From: Arthrobacter sp. MN05-02
GTDB lineage: Bacteria; Actinomycetota; Actinomycetes; Actinomycetales; Micrococcaceae
Assembly: GCA_004001285.1 (NCBI GenBank)
Contig: AP018697.1
Span: 2,170,001-2,234,000 of the forward strand
Direction: 5' to 3'
Length of the DNA stretch: 64,000 nt
The position numbers and the translations under genes were made by a program. This document shows positions 1 through 8,914 of the stretch, one piece after another (position 1 is the stretch's first letter; the number at the start of each line of letters is the position of its first letter). The notes under the pieces are model-generated. The model was given only the letters and a program-made list of their open reading frames with translations. It ran no database searches and was not told the origin of the DNA.

Positions 1-357
1 TCGCTCACCGAGTTCCTCCCGACGGCCGAGGGTGGCAGCTGGGAACTGATCTCCGCGGGCCAGCGGGTGCAGGTCATCAAGAAGGCCCCGAAGAAGGGCG
101 GCGTCCTCCAGTTCGGCACCGAGGTCATCACGTCGTCGGACGGTTCCGTGGGTGCGCTGCTCGGCGCCTCCCCGGGTGCCTCGACCGCGGCCCCCATCAT
201 GGTCGAGCTGCTCAAGCGGTGCTTCCCCACGAGGATGTCGGACTGGGAGCCCAGGCTGAAGGAGATGCTGCCCGGGTACGGCGTCCGGCTCAACGAGAAC
301 CCGTCCCTCGCCGCCGAAGTGCAGTCGCTCACCGATCGGGTCCTCAAACTCAAGTAG
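1..357 (+). CDS. mqo: Malate:quinone oxidoreductase, C-terminal end (5' part outside window)
   Basis: The reading frame is open from the first base and stops with TAG at 355-357, giving the last 118 residues. The segment [13 protein letters not shown], followed by a Cys-Phe-Pro and a W-x-P-x-L-K-E-M-L-P-x-Y-G pattern, is typical of the C-terminus of membrane-associated malate:quinone oxidoreductases. These FAD enzymes oxidise malate to oxaloacetate and pass electrons to quinone in the TCA cycle and respiratory chain. The FAD-binding N-terminus lies upstream of the window. The next gene follows after about 50 bases on the same strand with no clear terminator between them. Identification is from family memory of the C-terminal signature. 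Confidence 0.9.
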   Translation, partial: SLTEFLPTAEGGSWELISAGQRVQVIKKAPKKGGVLQFGTEVITSSDGSVGALLGASPGASTAAPIMVELLKRCFPTRMSDWEPRLKEMLPGYGVRLNENPSLAAEVQSLTDRVLKLK

Positions 358-408
358 CCACGACGGGGCCGGCCAGCCAGGCGACCGTCAGCATCGAAGG
401 CAGGTCTC

Positions 409-3400
409 TTGTTCCGTCTGGCACAGCTGTCCCTGGGCAACCGGGCGCTCATCGCGCTCATCACCGTCCTCGCTTCGGTCTTCGGCGTCATCACGCTCGG
501 ATCGCTCAAGCAGGAGCTCATCCCGTCGCTCGAGTTCCCGCAGATCACGGTGCTGTCCTCGGTACCGGGCGCCTCGCCCGAGTACCTCGACCAGCAGGTC
601 GGTGAGCCGCTCGAATCCGCGCTCAGCGGGGTCGAGGGCCTCGAGTCGTCCTCGTCCACGTCGCGCACGGGCGTCTCGACCGTCAGCCTCGTCTTCGTGT
701 ACGGGGACGGACCTGGACCGCGCGAGGGCGCAGGTGGACCGGGCGATCTCCACGGTGCGCCCCACCCTGCCCGAGGACGTCGAGCCACAGGCGCTCGCCG
801 GCAGTATCAGCGATCTGCCCATCGTGTTCATGGCGGTGTCCTCCGACCAGTCACTGAGCGAATTGAACGGGGACCTCACCCGTCTCACCGTCCCGCGCCT
901 GCAGAAGATCGAGGGCGTCCGGACCGCCGACGTCTCCGGCGGGACCACGCAGCATGTCGCGATCCTGCCGCGGGACGGTGCCCTCGCGGCAGCGGGACTG
1001 ACCGTCGGCGACCTCAGCAGCACGCTCGAGGACAACGGCGCCCTGTTCCCCGTGGGAACCCTCGAGGAGGACCCCCGCTCCCTGACCATCCAGGCCGGGA
1101 GCCGGATCGGTTCCCCTCGAGGACATCCGCGCCCTGCCGGTACTGCCCTCGTCGGGCAGTGCACCGCCAGGTCGGACGACCACGATCGGCGACCTCGCGG
1201 ACGTAGGCCTCGCCGACGACGAGCCGACGTCGATCACGCGGACCAACTCGGTGGAGACGCTCGCGCTCGCGGTGACCAAAGTGCCCGACGGCGACACCGT
1301 GCAGATCTCCCAGCAGATCGTGGACCTGATCCCCGACCTCGAGGCAGAACTCGGCAACGCGGCCGACATCACGGTCGTGTTCGATCAGGCGCCCTTCATC
1401 GAGCGCAGCATCGACGATCTCACCACGGAGGGCATCCTGGGACTCGGCTTCGCCGTGGTCATCATCCTCGTCTTCCTGCTGTCGGTCCGTTCGACGCTCG
1501 TGACGGCCATCTCGATCCCCCTCTCGTTGCTCATCACCTTCATCGGGCTCTACGCGGCGGGCTATTCCCTCAACCTGCTGACGCTCGGCGCCCTGACGAT
1601 CGCCATCGGTCGCGTGGTGGACGACTCCATCGTCGTCATCGAGAACATCAAGCGGCACCTCGGCTACGGCGAGGAGAAGCGGGCCGCGATCCTCACGGCG
1701 GTCTGTGAGGTGGCCGGAGCCATCACCGCCTCGACCCTCACCACGGTCGCCGTCTTCGCGCCGATCGGGTTCGTGGGCGGCCTCGCGGGCGAACTCTTCC
1801 GGCCCTTCGCCGTCACGACCGGCATCGCCCTCCTGGCATCCCTGGCCGTCGCGCTGACCATCATCCCGGTGCTCGCCTACTGGTTCCTGCCCCGCACGGC
1901 GTCCCCCGGCCGGCACGGGGCCCGCCACCAGGCCGCCGATGCCCCCGCGGTCGCCGGCGACCCGGCTGGTGCGCATGCGCCCGACCGCCCGTCGCTGCTG
2001 CAGCGCGGCTACTTGCCGATCCTCGCCGGCACCCAGCGCCATCCCGTCATCACCCTCGTGAGCGGTGTGATCGTGCTCGGAGCGACGGCCGCCATGGTCC
2101 CGTTCCTCCCGACGAACCTCCTCGGCGGGTCCGGCCAGAACAGCTTCTCCATCACCCAGACCCTCCCGCCGGGGTCGAGCCTCGCGACGACCACGGAGGC
2201 GGCCGGCCGCACCGAGGAGATCCTGGCGGACACGCCGGAGGTGCGGGACGTCCAGTTGACCGTCGGGAACGCGCAGGGCGGGTTCGCGGCCCGGTTCTCC
2301 GGCGGCGCCTCCGTGGCGTCGTTCACGGTGATCACCGACGAGGAGGCCGACCAGGAGGACCTGCAGGAGTCGGTGCGCCGGGAGCTCGAGGCGCTCGAGG
2401 GTGTCGGGACGTTCTCGCTCTCGAGCCAGCAGGGCGGTTTCGGTACGTCGAGCACCATCGACGTCGACATCACGGCCCCGGCCAGTGCGGATCTCGAGAC
2501 CGCCAACAGTGCCGTCCTCGAGGGTATGCAGGGGCTCGAGGGCGCAGGTGAGGTCTCGAGCAACCTGTCGGCCGCGCAGCCGCAGGTGCAGATCGACGTC
2601 GACCGGACGGCTGCCGTGGCGGCGGGACTGAGTGAGGGGCAGATCGCCGGACTCCTCGGCGGGAGCATCAGCCCGGTGCCCGCCGGGTCGGTGCGGTTCG
2701 ACGCCGACGACTTCCCGGTCCTGATCGGCGAGGGGACACCCGTCACGAGCCTCGGCCAGTTGCGCGACCTGCAGATCCCCACCGCCCGGGGGCCGATCCC
2801 GCTGACGGCGGTCGCGTCGGTCGAGGAGGTCCAGGTACCGCTCTCCGTCACGAGTTCCAACGGGGAGCGCACGGCGAGGGTCTCGGTGACGCCGTCCGGC
2901 GACGACCTCGGAACCCTCACGGCGGAGGTCACCGAGCGTCTTGCGGCCATCGACCTCCCTGCCGGCGCGACCGCCACCATCGGCGGTGCCTCGAGCCAGC
3001 AGGCGGAATCGTTCGACCAGCTGTTCCTGGCGCTGTGGGCCGCCGTCGCGATCGTGTACGTCATCATGGTGGCGACCTTCAAGAGCCTCGTGCAGCCCCT
3101 GATCCTCCTCGTGTCCATCCCCTTCGCTGCCACGGGCGCGATCGCCCTGCTGCTGATCACGCGGATCCCGCTCGGACTGCCGTCCCTCATCGGCATGCTG
3201 ATGCTCGTCGGCATCGTCGTCACGAACGCCATCGTGCTGATCGATCTCATCAACCAGTACCGGCGGCCGCAGGACGGGTCGCGCGGCCTGCTGGTCGCGG
3301 ATGCCATCCGGGAAGGCGCACGACAGCGCCTCCGCCCGATCCTCATGACCGCTCTGGCCACGATCTTCGCACTGACGCCGATGGCGCTCGGACTCACGGG

Positions 3401-3560
3401 CGAGGGCGGCTTCATCTCGCAGCCCCTGGCCGTCGTCGTGATCGGCGGGCTCGTCTCGTCGACCACCCTGACGCTCGTCCTGGTGCCGGTCCTGTACCGG
3501 CTGGTCGAGGGGCGCCGCGAGGAGCGGGCCCTGCGCCGGGCGGCGACGCCCGCCGGGTGA
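409..3560 (+). pseudogene. RND-family efflux permease (HAE1/AcrB-like), two frameshifts
   Basis: Three reading frames together encode one roughly 1049-residue RND permease. It begins at TTG 409 with a membrane helix near residues 9-30. Translation must change frame at a GGGG run (703-706) and again at a CCCC run (1113-1116); dropping one base at each restores collinear sequence (Y-G-T-D-L-D and I-G-S-L-E-D). The long 3' part contains the TM4 motif GRVVDDSIVVIEN with the Asp pair used in RND proton relay, and the matching second-repeat helix GIVVTNAIVLIDL. Such proteins use proton motive force to export drugs or lipids; no periplasmic adaptor gene is next to it. The MarR gene downstream may control it, which is inference. 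As written it would not make a full protein; two plus-one errors in short homopolymers point to sequencing error, though real decay is possible. Confidence 0.85.
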
Positions 3561-3589
3561 TGCACCTGCCGCAGGACCGCCGCCGAGCG

Positions 3590-3595
3590 TATACT
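3590..3595 (+). promoter_or_regulatory. -10 box of the marR promoter
   Basis: TATACT sits 52 bases before the marR start codon and overlaps the left edge of the palindrome at 3593-3614, the usual arrangement for a repressor that blocks its own promoter. No convincing -35 hexamer was seen. Confidence 0.5.
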
Positions 3596-3614
3596 AGATG
3601 CATAAGCATCTAGT
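3593..3614. promoter_or_regulatory. Perfect palindrome, probable MarR operator
   Basis: ACTAGATGC and GCATCTAGT are exact inverted copies separated by ATAA (22 bp in all). The site lies in the gap between the RND gene and marR, overlaps the TATACT box and ends 33 bases before the marR start. MarR dimers typically bind 16-22 bp palindromes of this kind and autoregulate. It is the only AT-rich perfect dyad in the neighbourhood. Confidence 0.7.
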
Positions 3615-3647
3615 TGCCGGTTCGCCGGCAGGAGGCGGGAAGCAGGC

Positions 3648-4151
3648 ATGGCTGACCAGGAGGACGCCGCGGTGGAGCAGCGGGAGCCGGAGGCGTCCGC
3701 CGACGCCGGGAGCGGCCCCTCCGTGCGGCAGGCCTCGGAGAGCTGGGAGTCGCTCTTCCGTGCCCAGGTCGGCGTCATGCGCCGCCTCCGGCAGGATCCG
3801 GTCTTCAGGGAACTGCCGATCGGCGAGTACGACGTCCTGTTCAACCTCAGCCGCTGCCCCACCGGCTGGACGCGCCTGAACGAGCTGAACCACCACCTGC
3901 TCATCAGCCAGCCCAGCCTCAGCCGCATGGTGGACCGCCTCGAGGCCAAGGGTCTCGTGCGGCGCCGGCCCGCCGAGACCGACCAGCGCGGTGTCGAGCT
4001 CGCCCTGACGGAGGAGGGCCGGGCCCTCCAGCGGCGCATCGGCTCCGCGCACGTCCACCGCATCCAGGAGGTGCTCGCGCCCGTCCTCGATCCTGCCGAG
4101 ATGGCGCAGCTGAAGGCGCTGACCGACAAGATCAACGCCGCGCTGGCCTGA
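3648..4151 (+). CDS. MarR-family transcriptional regulator
   Basis: A 167-residue cytoplasmic DNA-binding protein. After an acidic tail of about 25 residues it carries the MarR winged helix: a core around ELPIGEYDVLFNLSRCP, the recognition helix LISQPSLSRMVDRLEAKGLV (about residues 84-103) and the wing with R-x-x-x-x-T-D-Q-R-G. The start ATG is preceded by AGGAGG at 3630-3635, 12 bases upstream. A perfect palindrome and -10 box lie just upstream, so autoregulation is likely. MarR proteins usually respond to phenolic or other small ligands and control efflux or oxidative stress genes; the RND gene immediately upstream is a candidate target, but it is not downstream of the operator, so that link is inference. 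Confidence 0.93.
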   Translation: MADQEDAAVEQREPEASADAGSGPSVRQASESWESLFRAQVGVMRRLRQDPVFRELPIGEYDVLFNLSRCPTGWTRLNELNHHLLISQPSLSRMVDRLEAKGLVRRRPAETDQRGVELALTEEGRALQRRIGSAHVHRIQEVLAPVLDPAEMAQLKALTDKINAALA

Positions 4152-4180
4152 TCCCGCCGGCCGCTACCCCCGGAGTGCGG

Positions 4181-4984
4181 TCAGCGGAGGAAGTCCCTGT
4201 CGCCCGTCCGTTCCGTCGGGAGTTCGTCGGCCGTGGCGGTCACCGTCAGGCGGGACAGCTGCAGCGAGCCGCCGACCGTGGAGAGGAACGCGGTGTCGGT
4301 CGCGTCCCTGCCCGTCGCGATGCGGAGCATCGAGGCGCGAGGGGCCAGACCGGTCGCATCCAGGAGATGCCAGCCGCCGTCGGTCCAGGCCTCGACGACG
4401 GCGTGGAAATCCATGGGGCTGAGTCCGGGCGCGTAGACGGACGCCAGCCGCGCAGGGATGTCGCGGGCCCTCAGGAGGGCGATCACCAGGTGGGCGTAGT
4501 CCCGGCACACCCCCCTCCGTGCCAGGAGGGTGTCCGCGGCGCCGTCGGTGAAACGGGACGACCCGGGGACATAGGACAGCTCCCCGGCGACCCAGTCGCG
4601 GATGCCCTGGACGAGCTCGGCGCCCCGCAGGCGGGGGAAGAGGGCGTACGCCGTCGGCAGGATCCTGTCCGATTCGCAGTACCGGCTGGGACGCACGTAC
4701 CGCACCAGGTCGACGTCGTCCCCGGCTGCCCGCTCCGAGGTTCCCGTCACGGTGGCCCGGTAGGTCACCTCGAGCGACGACGCGTCCGGCGTCGTGAGCA
4801 GGTGCAGCCGGGTGCCGTCACCGTCCTGCCGTTCGCGGACCTCCGCCGGCTGCCCGTCGACCAGGACGGACAGGTGCTCGTCGACCTCGCGGTAGTGCCC
4901 GGGGTGCGCGACGGCGATCGACAGGACCACCTCGGTGCCGGCGATCGTCGTGGCACTGAGGTCGGCGGAGACAGTGCGTTGCAT
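4181..4984 (-). CDS. Transglutaminase-like domain protein
   Basis: A 267-residue protein with an N-terminal beta-rich region (about 1-110) and a transglutaminase/cysteine-protease fold. The catalytic triad is visible: Cys in RRGVCRDYAHL, His in PMDFHAVVEAW and Asp in LLDATGLAPR. There is no signal peptide. Bacterial proteins of this kind are mostly uncharacterised; many are proposed peptidases or amidases rather than cross-linking enzymes. The ATG at 4984 has GGGAG upstream. The gene is divergent from the SDR at 5106 and shares with it an intergenic region holding a 28-bp palindrome. It converges on marR with about 29 bases between the stops. Confidence 0.85.
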   Translation of the reverse strand: MQRTVSADLSATTIAGTEVVLSIAVAHPGHYREVDEHLSVLVDGQPAEVRERQDGDGTRLHLLTTPDASSLEVTYRATVTGTSERAAGDDVDLVRYVRPSRYCESDRILPTAYALFPRLRGAELVQGIRDWVAGELSYVPGSSRFTDGAADTLLARRGVCRDYAHLVIALLRARDIPARLASVYAPGLSPMDFHAVVEAWTDGGWHLLDATGLAPRASMLRIATGRDATDTAFLSTVGGSLQLSRLTVTATADELPTERTGDRDFLR

Positions 4985-5013
4985 GGTTCGTTGCTCCCGG
5001 TAGGCGGCGTGAT

Positions 5014-5041
5014 CGCCTCCAACTCTAAGCTGTTGGAGGCG
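5014..5041. promoter_or_regulatory. 28-bp inverted repeat between divergent genes
   Basis: CGCCTCCAAC and GTTGGAGGCG are perfect 10-base arms around the 8-base spacer TCTAAGCT. The element sits 30 bases upstream of the transglutaminase start and 65 bases upstream of the SDR start, so it cannot be a terminator for either gene. A dimeric-repressor operator shared by both genes is the simplest reading. No regulator is encoded next to it apart from marR, whose own palindrome has a different sequence. Confidence 0.55.
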
Positions 5042-5105
5042 GCGACCCTCGACGCCGGCCGGCATCATCCGGCCGGGCAGGACGCACCAGCACGGAAGGC
5101 TCCCC

Positions 5106-6026
5106 ATGAGCAGTTTCACCGCGGACGCGATCGGCGATCTGACGGACAGGCGTGTCATCATCACCGGCGCCAACAGCGGGCTGGGACTGCAGACCGCCGT
5201 CGCCCTGGCCCGCAAGGGCGCCGACGTGGTCCTCGCCTGCCGCAACGAACAGCGCGGGCGGGACGCCGAGCAGAAGGTCCGGGCCCTGTCCGGCAGCGAG
5301 CGCGTCGGGATGCGCCTCCTCGACCTCGCGAGCCTCGACTCCGTGCGGGCCTTCGCGGCCGATGTCACCGGTCCCGTCCATGTCCTCGTCAACAACGCGG
5401 GGGTCATGGCCACGCCGAAGTCGACGACGGCCGACGGCTTCGAACTGCAGTTCGGTACCAACCACCTGGGCCACTTCGCCCTGACCGGCCTCCTGCTGCC
5501 GAATCTTCGGAAGGCGGATTCGGCGCGCGTGGTCACGCTGTCGAGCCTTGCCCACAAGCGGGGACGCATCGATTTCGACGACCTCCAGTCCGAGCACAGG
5601 TACCGCAGGTGGGGCGCCTACGGACAGAGCAAGATCGCGAACCTGTACTTCATGGTCGAGCTCGACCGGCGTGCGCGGGCCGCCGGCTGGGACCTGACCT
5701 CCGTGGCCGCCCACCCGGGCCTCGCCGATACCAACCTGACGGCGGGCATGCAGGCGCCCGCCGTGCTCGACGTCCTCGCGGGCTTCTCCCGGCTGATGAG
5801 CCAGTCCGACGCCGCGGGAGCCCTTCCGACCCTGTACGCGGCAACCGCCGACGACGTCCGCGGCGGCGACTACTACGGACCCTCCGGCCCCGGCGAGACG
5901 CGCGGCGCCCCCCGCCTCGTCGCCCCCGTGGCGCGGGTGCTGGACCAGGACATCGCCGTGCGGCTCTGGAATCGCAGCGTCGAGCTGACCGGGGTCGATT
6001 TCGCGGCCCTGCAGCCCACCATCTGA
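5106..6026 (+). CDS. Short-chain dehydrogenase/reductase, retinol-dehydrogenase-like
   Basis: A 306-residue Rossmann-fold oxidoreductase. The dinucleotide motif TGANSGLG (about residues 20-27), the NNAG motif (VLVNNAGVMA), the catalytic Ser region VVTLSSLAHKRG and the active-site Y-x-x-x-K in YGQSKIANL are all present in order. An Arg in ACRNEQRGR after beta-2 suggests NADP(H) preference. The C-terminal extension and the N-H-L-G-H-F segment match the WWOX/retinol-dehydrogenase-like SDR group; the substrate is unknown. GGAAGG precedes the ATG at normal spacing. It has a paralogue in this window at 22947-23918. Confidence 0.92.
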   Translation: MSSFTADAIGDLTDRRVIITGANSGLGLQTAVALARKGADVVLACRNEQRGRDAEQKVRALSGSERVGMRLLDLASLDSVRAFAADVTGPVHVLVNNAGVMATPKSTTADGFELQFGTNHLGHFALTGLLLPNLRKADSARVVTLSSLAHKRGRIDFDDLQSEHRYRRWGAYGQSKIANLYFMVELDRRARAAGWDLTSVAAHPGLADTNLTAGMQAPAVLDVLAGFSRLMSQSDAAGALPTLYAATADDVRGGDYYGPSGPGETRGAPRLVAPVARVLDQDIAVRLWNRSVELTGVDFAALQPTI

Positions 6027-6033
6027 TCAGCAG

Positions 6034-6801
6034 CTAGGGCTCGGCGGCGACCTGCACGGACCGGATCATCTCGCGGATGGTGGCGAACTCCGGCGTGGCG
6101 TAGTAGGCCTCGGCCTCTCCGAGAGTGCCGAAGGAGACCGTCTGCGGACCGGTGTTCGCCGGGGCCTTCGGCGCCAGCGCCTCGAGGTCGCCGAAGCTGA
6201 ACCGGCCGAGTGCTCCGCTCCCCTGGACGGTGTTGGACAGGGAGCATGCAAGGCCGTCCGCGCCACCCACCTGGTCGGTGATGCCGTAGGCGCCGAAGAA
6301 GCGGAAGCCGGTGATCAGCCGGACCACGAAGCGTGGCTCGATGCCGGTGTCCGCCGGCGGTTCCCCGGTCAGCGCGAGCGGCTCGCTGCCGATCACGTAG
6401 TAGGAGGTGCGGTCGGCATCGGGACAGGGCGGTTCCGGCGTCAGGATGCCCGAGTGCAGTTCGGCCGCCGTCGTTCCCTCCGGGGTGCGGACGGCGTAGT
6501 GCAGCGAGTCCGGGGCGTAGGCGCCCGGTGCGGGTTCCAGCGGCTGCACCACCCATGCCTCCGGCAGCTCGAAACTCACGAGCCGGCCGGGGTCGGTGAA
6601 GACCTTCCAGCCCTCGCGCGCCTCGCGCAGGGGCGCCGGGGGCGCGGTCGCGGTGACCGAGGGAGCGTCCGGCGACGGCGCAGCGGTGCCGCCTTCCAGG
6701 CTCCCGGTGCACGACGTGAGCAGCAGCGCTGTGAGTACCCCGCCGGCGACGGCCCGGAGCACACGCCGGCCCGACAGCGGTGCCGCACTACCGTCGTCCA
6801 T
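6034..6801 (-). CDS. Putative lipoprotein of unknown function
   Basis: A 255-residue exported protein. Positive residues (RR) are followed by a hydrophobic stretch and the lipobox LLLTSC at about residues 27-32, so it is probably lipidated at Cys and held on the outer face of the membrane. A Pro/Ala/Thr-rich linker follows, then a globular domain with no recognised motif. The ATG at 6801 has AGGAGG upstream. The stop lies 8 bases from the convergent SDR stop. It lies just downstream of the NAD operon on the same strand, 34 bases after the desulfurase stop, and could be co-transcribed. Its content suggests a secreted domain specific to Micrococcaceae, but I do not recognise the family. Confidence 0.8.
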   Translation of the reverse strand: MDDGSAAPLSGRRVLRAVAGGVLTALLLTSCTGSLEGGTAAPSPDAPSVTATAPPAPLREAREGWKVFTDPGRLVSFELPEAWVVQPLEPAPGAYAPDSLHYAVRTPEGTTAAELHSGILTPEPPCPDADRTSYYVIGSEPLALTGEPPADTGIEPRFVVRLITGFRFFGAYGITDQVGGADGLACSLSNTVQGSGALGRFSFGDLEALAPKAPANTGPQTVSFGTLGEAEAYYATPEFATIREMIRSVQVAAEP

Positions 6802-6835
6802 GGCGTCCCTCCTGGCGGGATCCGGTGCCGCAAGT

Positions 6836-7989
6836 CTAGGCTCCACGAGCCGCGCCGAGCGATCGCACCGCCGCGACCGACGCGATGACCGCGCGTGCCG
6901 CCTCCGCGAGGTCCGTCGGCGGGGTGTCCTGCGTCCATGACAGCCGGACGGCGGAGTGGGCGGTCCCTTCGTCGATCCCGAGTGCCAGCAGCACGGCCGA
7001 CGGCTCGGACGAACCGGCGGCGCAGGCCGAACCGCTGGAGCAGATGACCCCGCGGCGTTCGAGTTCCAGCAGGACCGCCTCGCCGCTGACCCCCGGGAAG
7101 CAGAACGAGGCGAGGTTCGGGAGCCGGGTGTCGGGGTGACCCGTGACGAAGGCGCCGGGCACCGCGGCGAGGACGGCGGCGACGAGCGCGTCCTGCGCCG
7201 ACCGTGAGGTGGTGGCTGCGGCCGGCAGGGCACGCTGCGCGAGGCCGAGCGCGCACGCCAGCCCGACCGCTCCGGCGACGTTCTCCGTGCCCGAGCGGCG
7301 GCCGCGCTCCTGGCCACCGCCATGCAGGACGGGTTCGCAGGGTGTCCCCGCGCGCAGGTACAGCAGGCCGATGCCTTTCGGGGTGCCCAGCTTGTGGCCG
7401 GAGATGCTGAGCGCGGTGACGCCCAGGGAGTCGACGTCGAGGGGGAGCCACCCGCCGCCTGCACGGCGTCGGTGTGGAAGGGGACGCCGGCGTTCCGGCA
7501 GACCGCAGCCAGCGCCGGGATGTCCTGGACCGTGCCGATCTCGTTGTTCGCATACATGACGGTGCACAGCGTCGTCCCTGCTTCGAGTGCGGCCGCCAGG
7601 TCCTCCGCGGCGACCCGTCCTGTTCCGGAGACGGGCAGGGTCGTGATCCGGAAGCCGTGGAAGTCCCGGAGGTAGGACAGCGCGTCCAGCACTGCCGGGT
7701 GCTCGATCGCGCTGGTGACGATGTGGCGTCCGCGAGGCGCGGCCAGGGCGATGCCCTTGAGCGCGAGGTTGTCGGCCTCGGTGCCGCCCGAGGTGAAGAT
7801 GATCTCGGCGGGGCGGCATCCGAGCAGACCCGCGATCCTCCCACGGGCCGCGGCGAACGCGTCCGCGGCTGCCTCGCCGTAGGCGTGATGACTGGACGGA
7901 TTGCCGAAGGTCGACGTGAGCAGGGGCCACATCTGCTCGAGGACCTCCCGGCGTGCCGGCGCCGTGGCCGCGGCGTCAAGGTACAGCAT
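6836..7989 (-). pseudogene. Cysteine desulfurase (NifS/IscS type), one frameshift
   Basis: PLP enzyme that takes sulfur from cysteine for Fe-S assembly. The N-terminal half starts at 7989 with MLYLDAAATAP and includes the cofactor motif TSGGTEADNLAL and FHTDAVQAAG; the C-terminal half, in another frame, includes the PLP lysine in SISGHKLGTPKG and the catalytic Cys in SSGSACAAGS. The break is at about 7450, where one base appears missing (AVQAAG should continue W-L-P-L-D-V). With it restored the product is 384 residues, normal for the family. The start overlaps the nadC stop by 14 bases, so it is the last gene of the NAD operon. NadA needs a [4Fe-4S] cluster, and a nifS-like gene also accompanies the nad genes in Bacillus, which supports a dedicated role in maturing NadA. 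Confidence 0.88.
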
Positions 7990-8914
7990 GGCCGCCGACC
8001 GGTGGCTGGTGGACCGGCGGGACGAAGTCCAGGCCGAGGTCGAGCGATCGGACGCTGTGGGTGAGCGCCCCTGCGGAGATGATGTCCACGCCGGTAGCGG
8101 CGATGGCCGCCACGGTGTCGAGCCGTACGTTGCCGCTCGCCTCGACGAGCGCACGGCCGGCCACCCGCCGCACTCCCTCCGCGAGGTCCTCGAGGGTGAA
8201 GTTGTCCAGCAGGATCGTGTCGACATCCGCGGCGAGGACCGGTTCGAGCTGGTCCAGCCCGTCCACCTCGACCTCGACGTGCACGGTGTGGGGCAGCCGG
8301 GACCTCACCGTCCGCAGTGCGGCCGCGAGTGCGTCGGGCCCGTCGGCGGCGAGCAGCGCCAGGTGGTTGTCCTTGACCATCACGGCATCGGACAGGGCGG
8401 CGCGATGGTTCGATCCGCCCCCGCAGCGGACGGCCCAGCGCTCCAGCACCCGCAGCCCCGGGGTGGTCTTCCGGGTGTCGACGATCCGGGCATGCGTACC
8501 ACCGGCAGCGTCGACGAAGGCCCGCGTCATGGTCGCGATCCCGCTCAGGCGCTGCACGATGTTGAGGGCCGTGCGCTCCGCGGTGAGGATGCCGGCTGCG
8601 GGCCCGCTGAGGTACGCGATCGTGTCACCGGTCCCGAAGGGCGTGCCGTCGGTCCTCGGGAAGGCGACGTCGATGCGCGGATCGGTCAGCCTCATCGCCG
8701 CCTCGATCGCGGAGGTACCGCAGAGGATGCCGGGCTCGCGGGCGGTCACGGCGGCCGTCGCCCGCAGATCGGGGTCGATGAGGGACTGGCAGGTGATGTC
8801 ACCCCACGGCGCGTCCTCGGCGAGGGCCGCCGCGACGATGGTGTCGACCAGGTGCTGCGGTGGCCGCGCCGGAGCTGCGGCGGTGTCCAGCGGGCTGCCG
8901 GCTGTCTGCGTCAT
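7976..8914 (-). CDS. nadC: Nicotinate-nucleotide pyrophosphorylase (quinolinate phosphoribosyltransferase)
   Basis: A 312-residue cytosolic enzyme converting quinolinate and PRPP to nicotinate mononucleotide, the third step of de novo NAD synthesis. Family landmarks are EDAPWGDITCQ near the N-terminus, the PRPP/substrate segment DTRKTTPGLR, GGSNHR, the HVEVEVDGLDQL strand, and the C-terminal EASGN and GVDIISAGALTHS loops. The frame is intact. Its ATG shares ATGA with the nadB stop and its own stop overlaps the next gene, so translation of the operon is coupled. Confidence 0.97.
   Translation of the reverse strand: MTQTAGSPLDTAAAPARPPQHLVDTIVAAALAEDAPWGDITCQSLIDPDLRATAAVTAREPGILCGTSAIEAAMRLTDPRIDVAFPRTDGTPFGTGDTIAYLSGPAAGILTAERTALNIVQRLSGIATMTRAFVDAAGGTHARIVDTRKTTPGLRVLERWAVRCGGGSNHRAALSDAVMVKDNHLALLAADGPDALAAALRTVRSRLPHTVHVEVEVDGLDQLEPVLAADVDTILLDNFTLEDLAEGVRRVAGRALVEASGNVRLDTVAAIAATGVDIISAGALTHSVRSLDLGLDFVPPVHQPPVGGHAVP

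Noticed and set aside
703..1116. Programmed frameshifting in the RND gene
   Set aside because: Two shifts would be needed, neither with a slippery heptamer and stimulator, and the same kind of indel recurs in unrelated genes.
2009..4135. A 708-codon open frame opposite the RND and marR genes
   Set aside because: Its translation is Arg/Ser-rich with no motif, and the other strand carries clear RND and MarR domains. It is a shadow caused by high GC.
5055..5076. Two CCGGCCGG boxes six bases apart
   Set aside because: CCGGCCGG is self-complementary and common in such GC-rich DNA (it recurs near 53500); no evidence of function.
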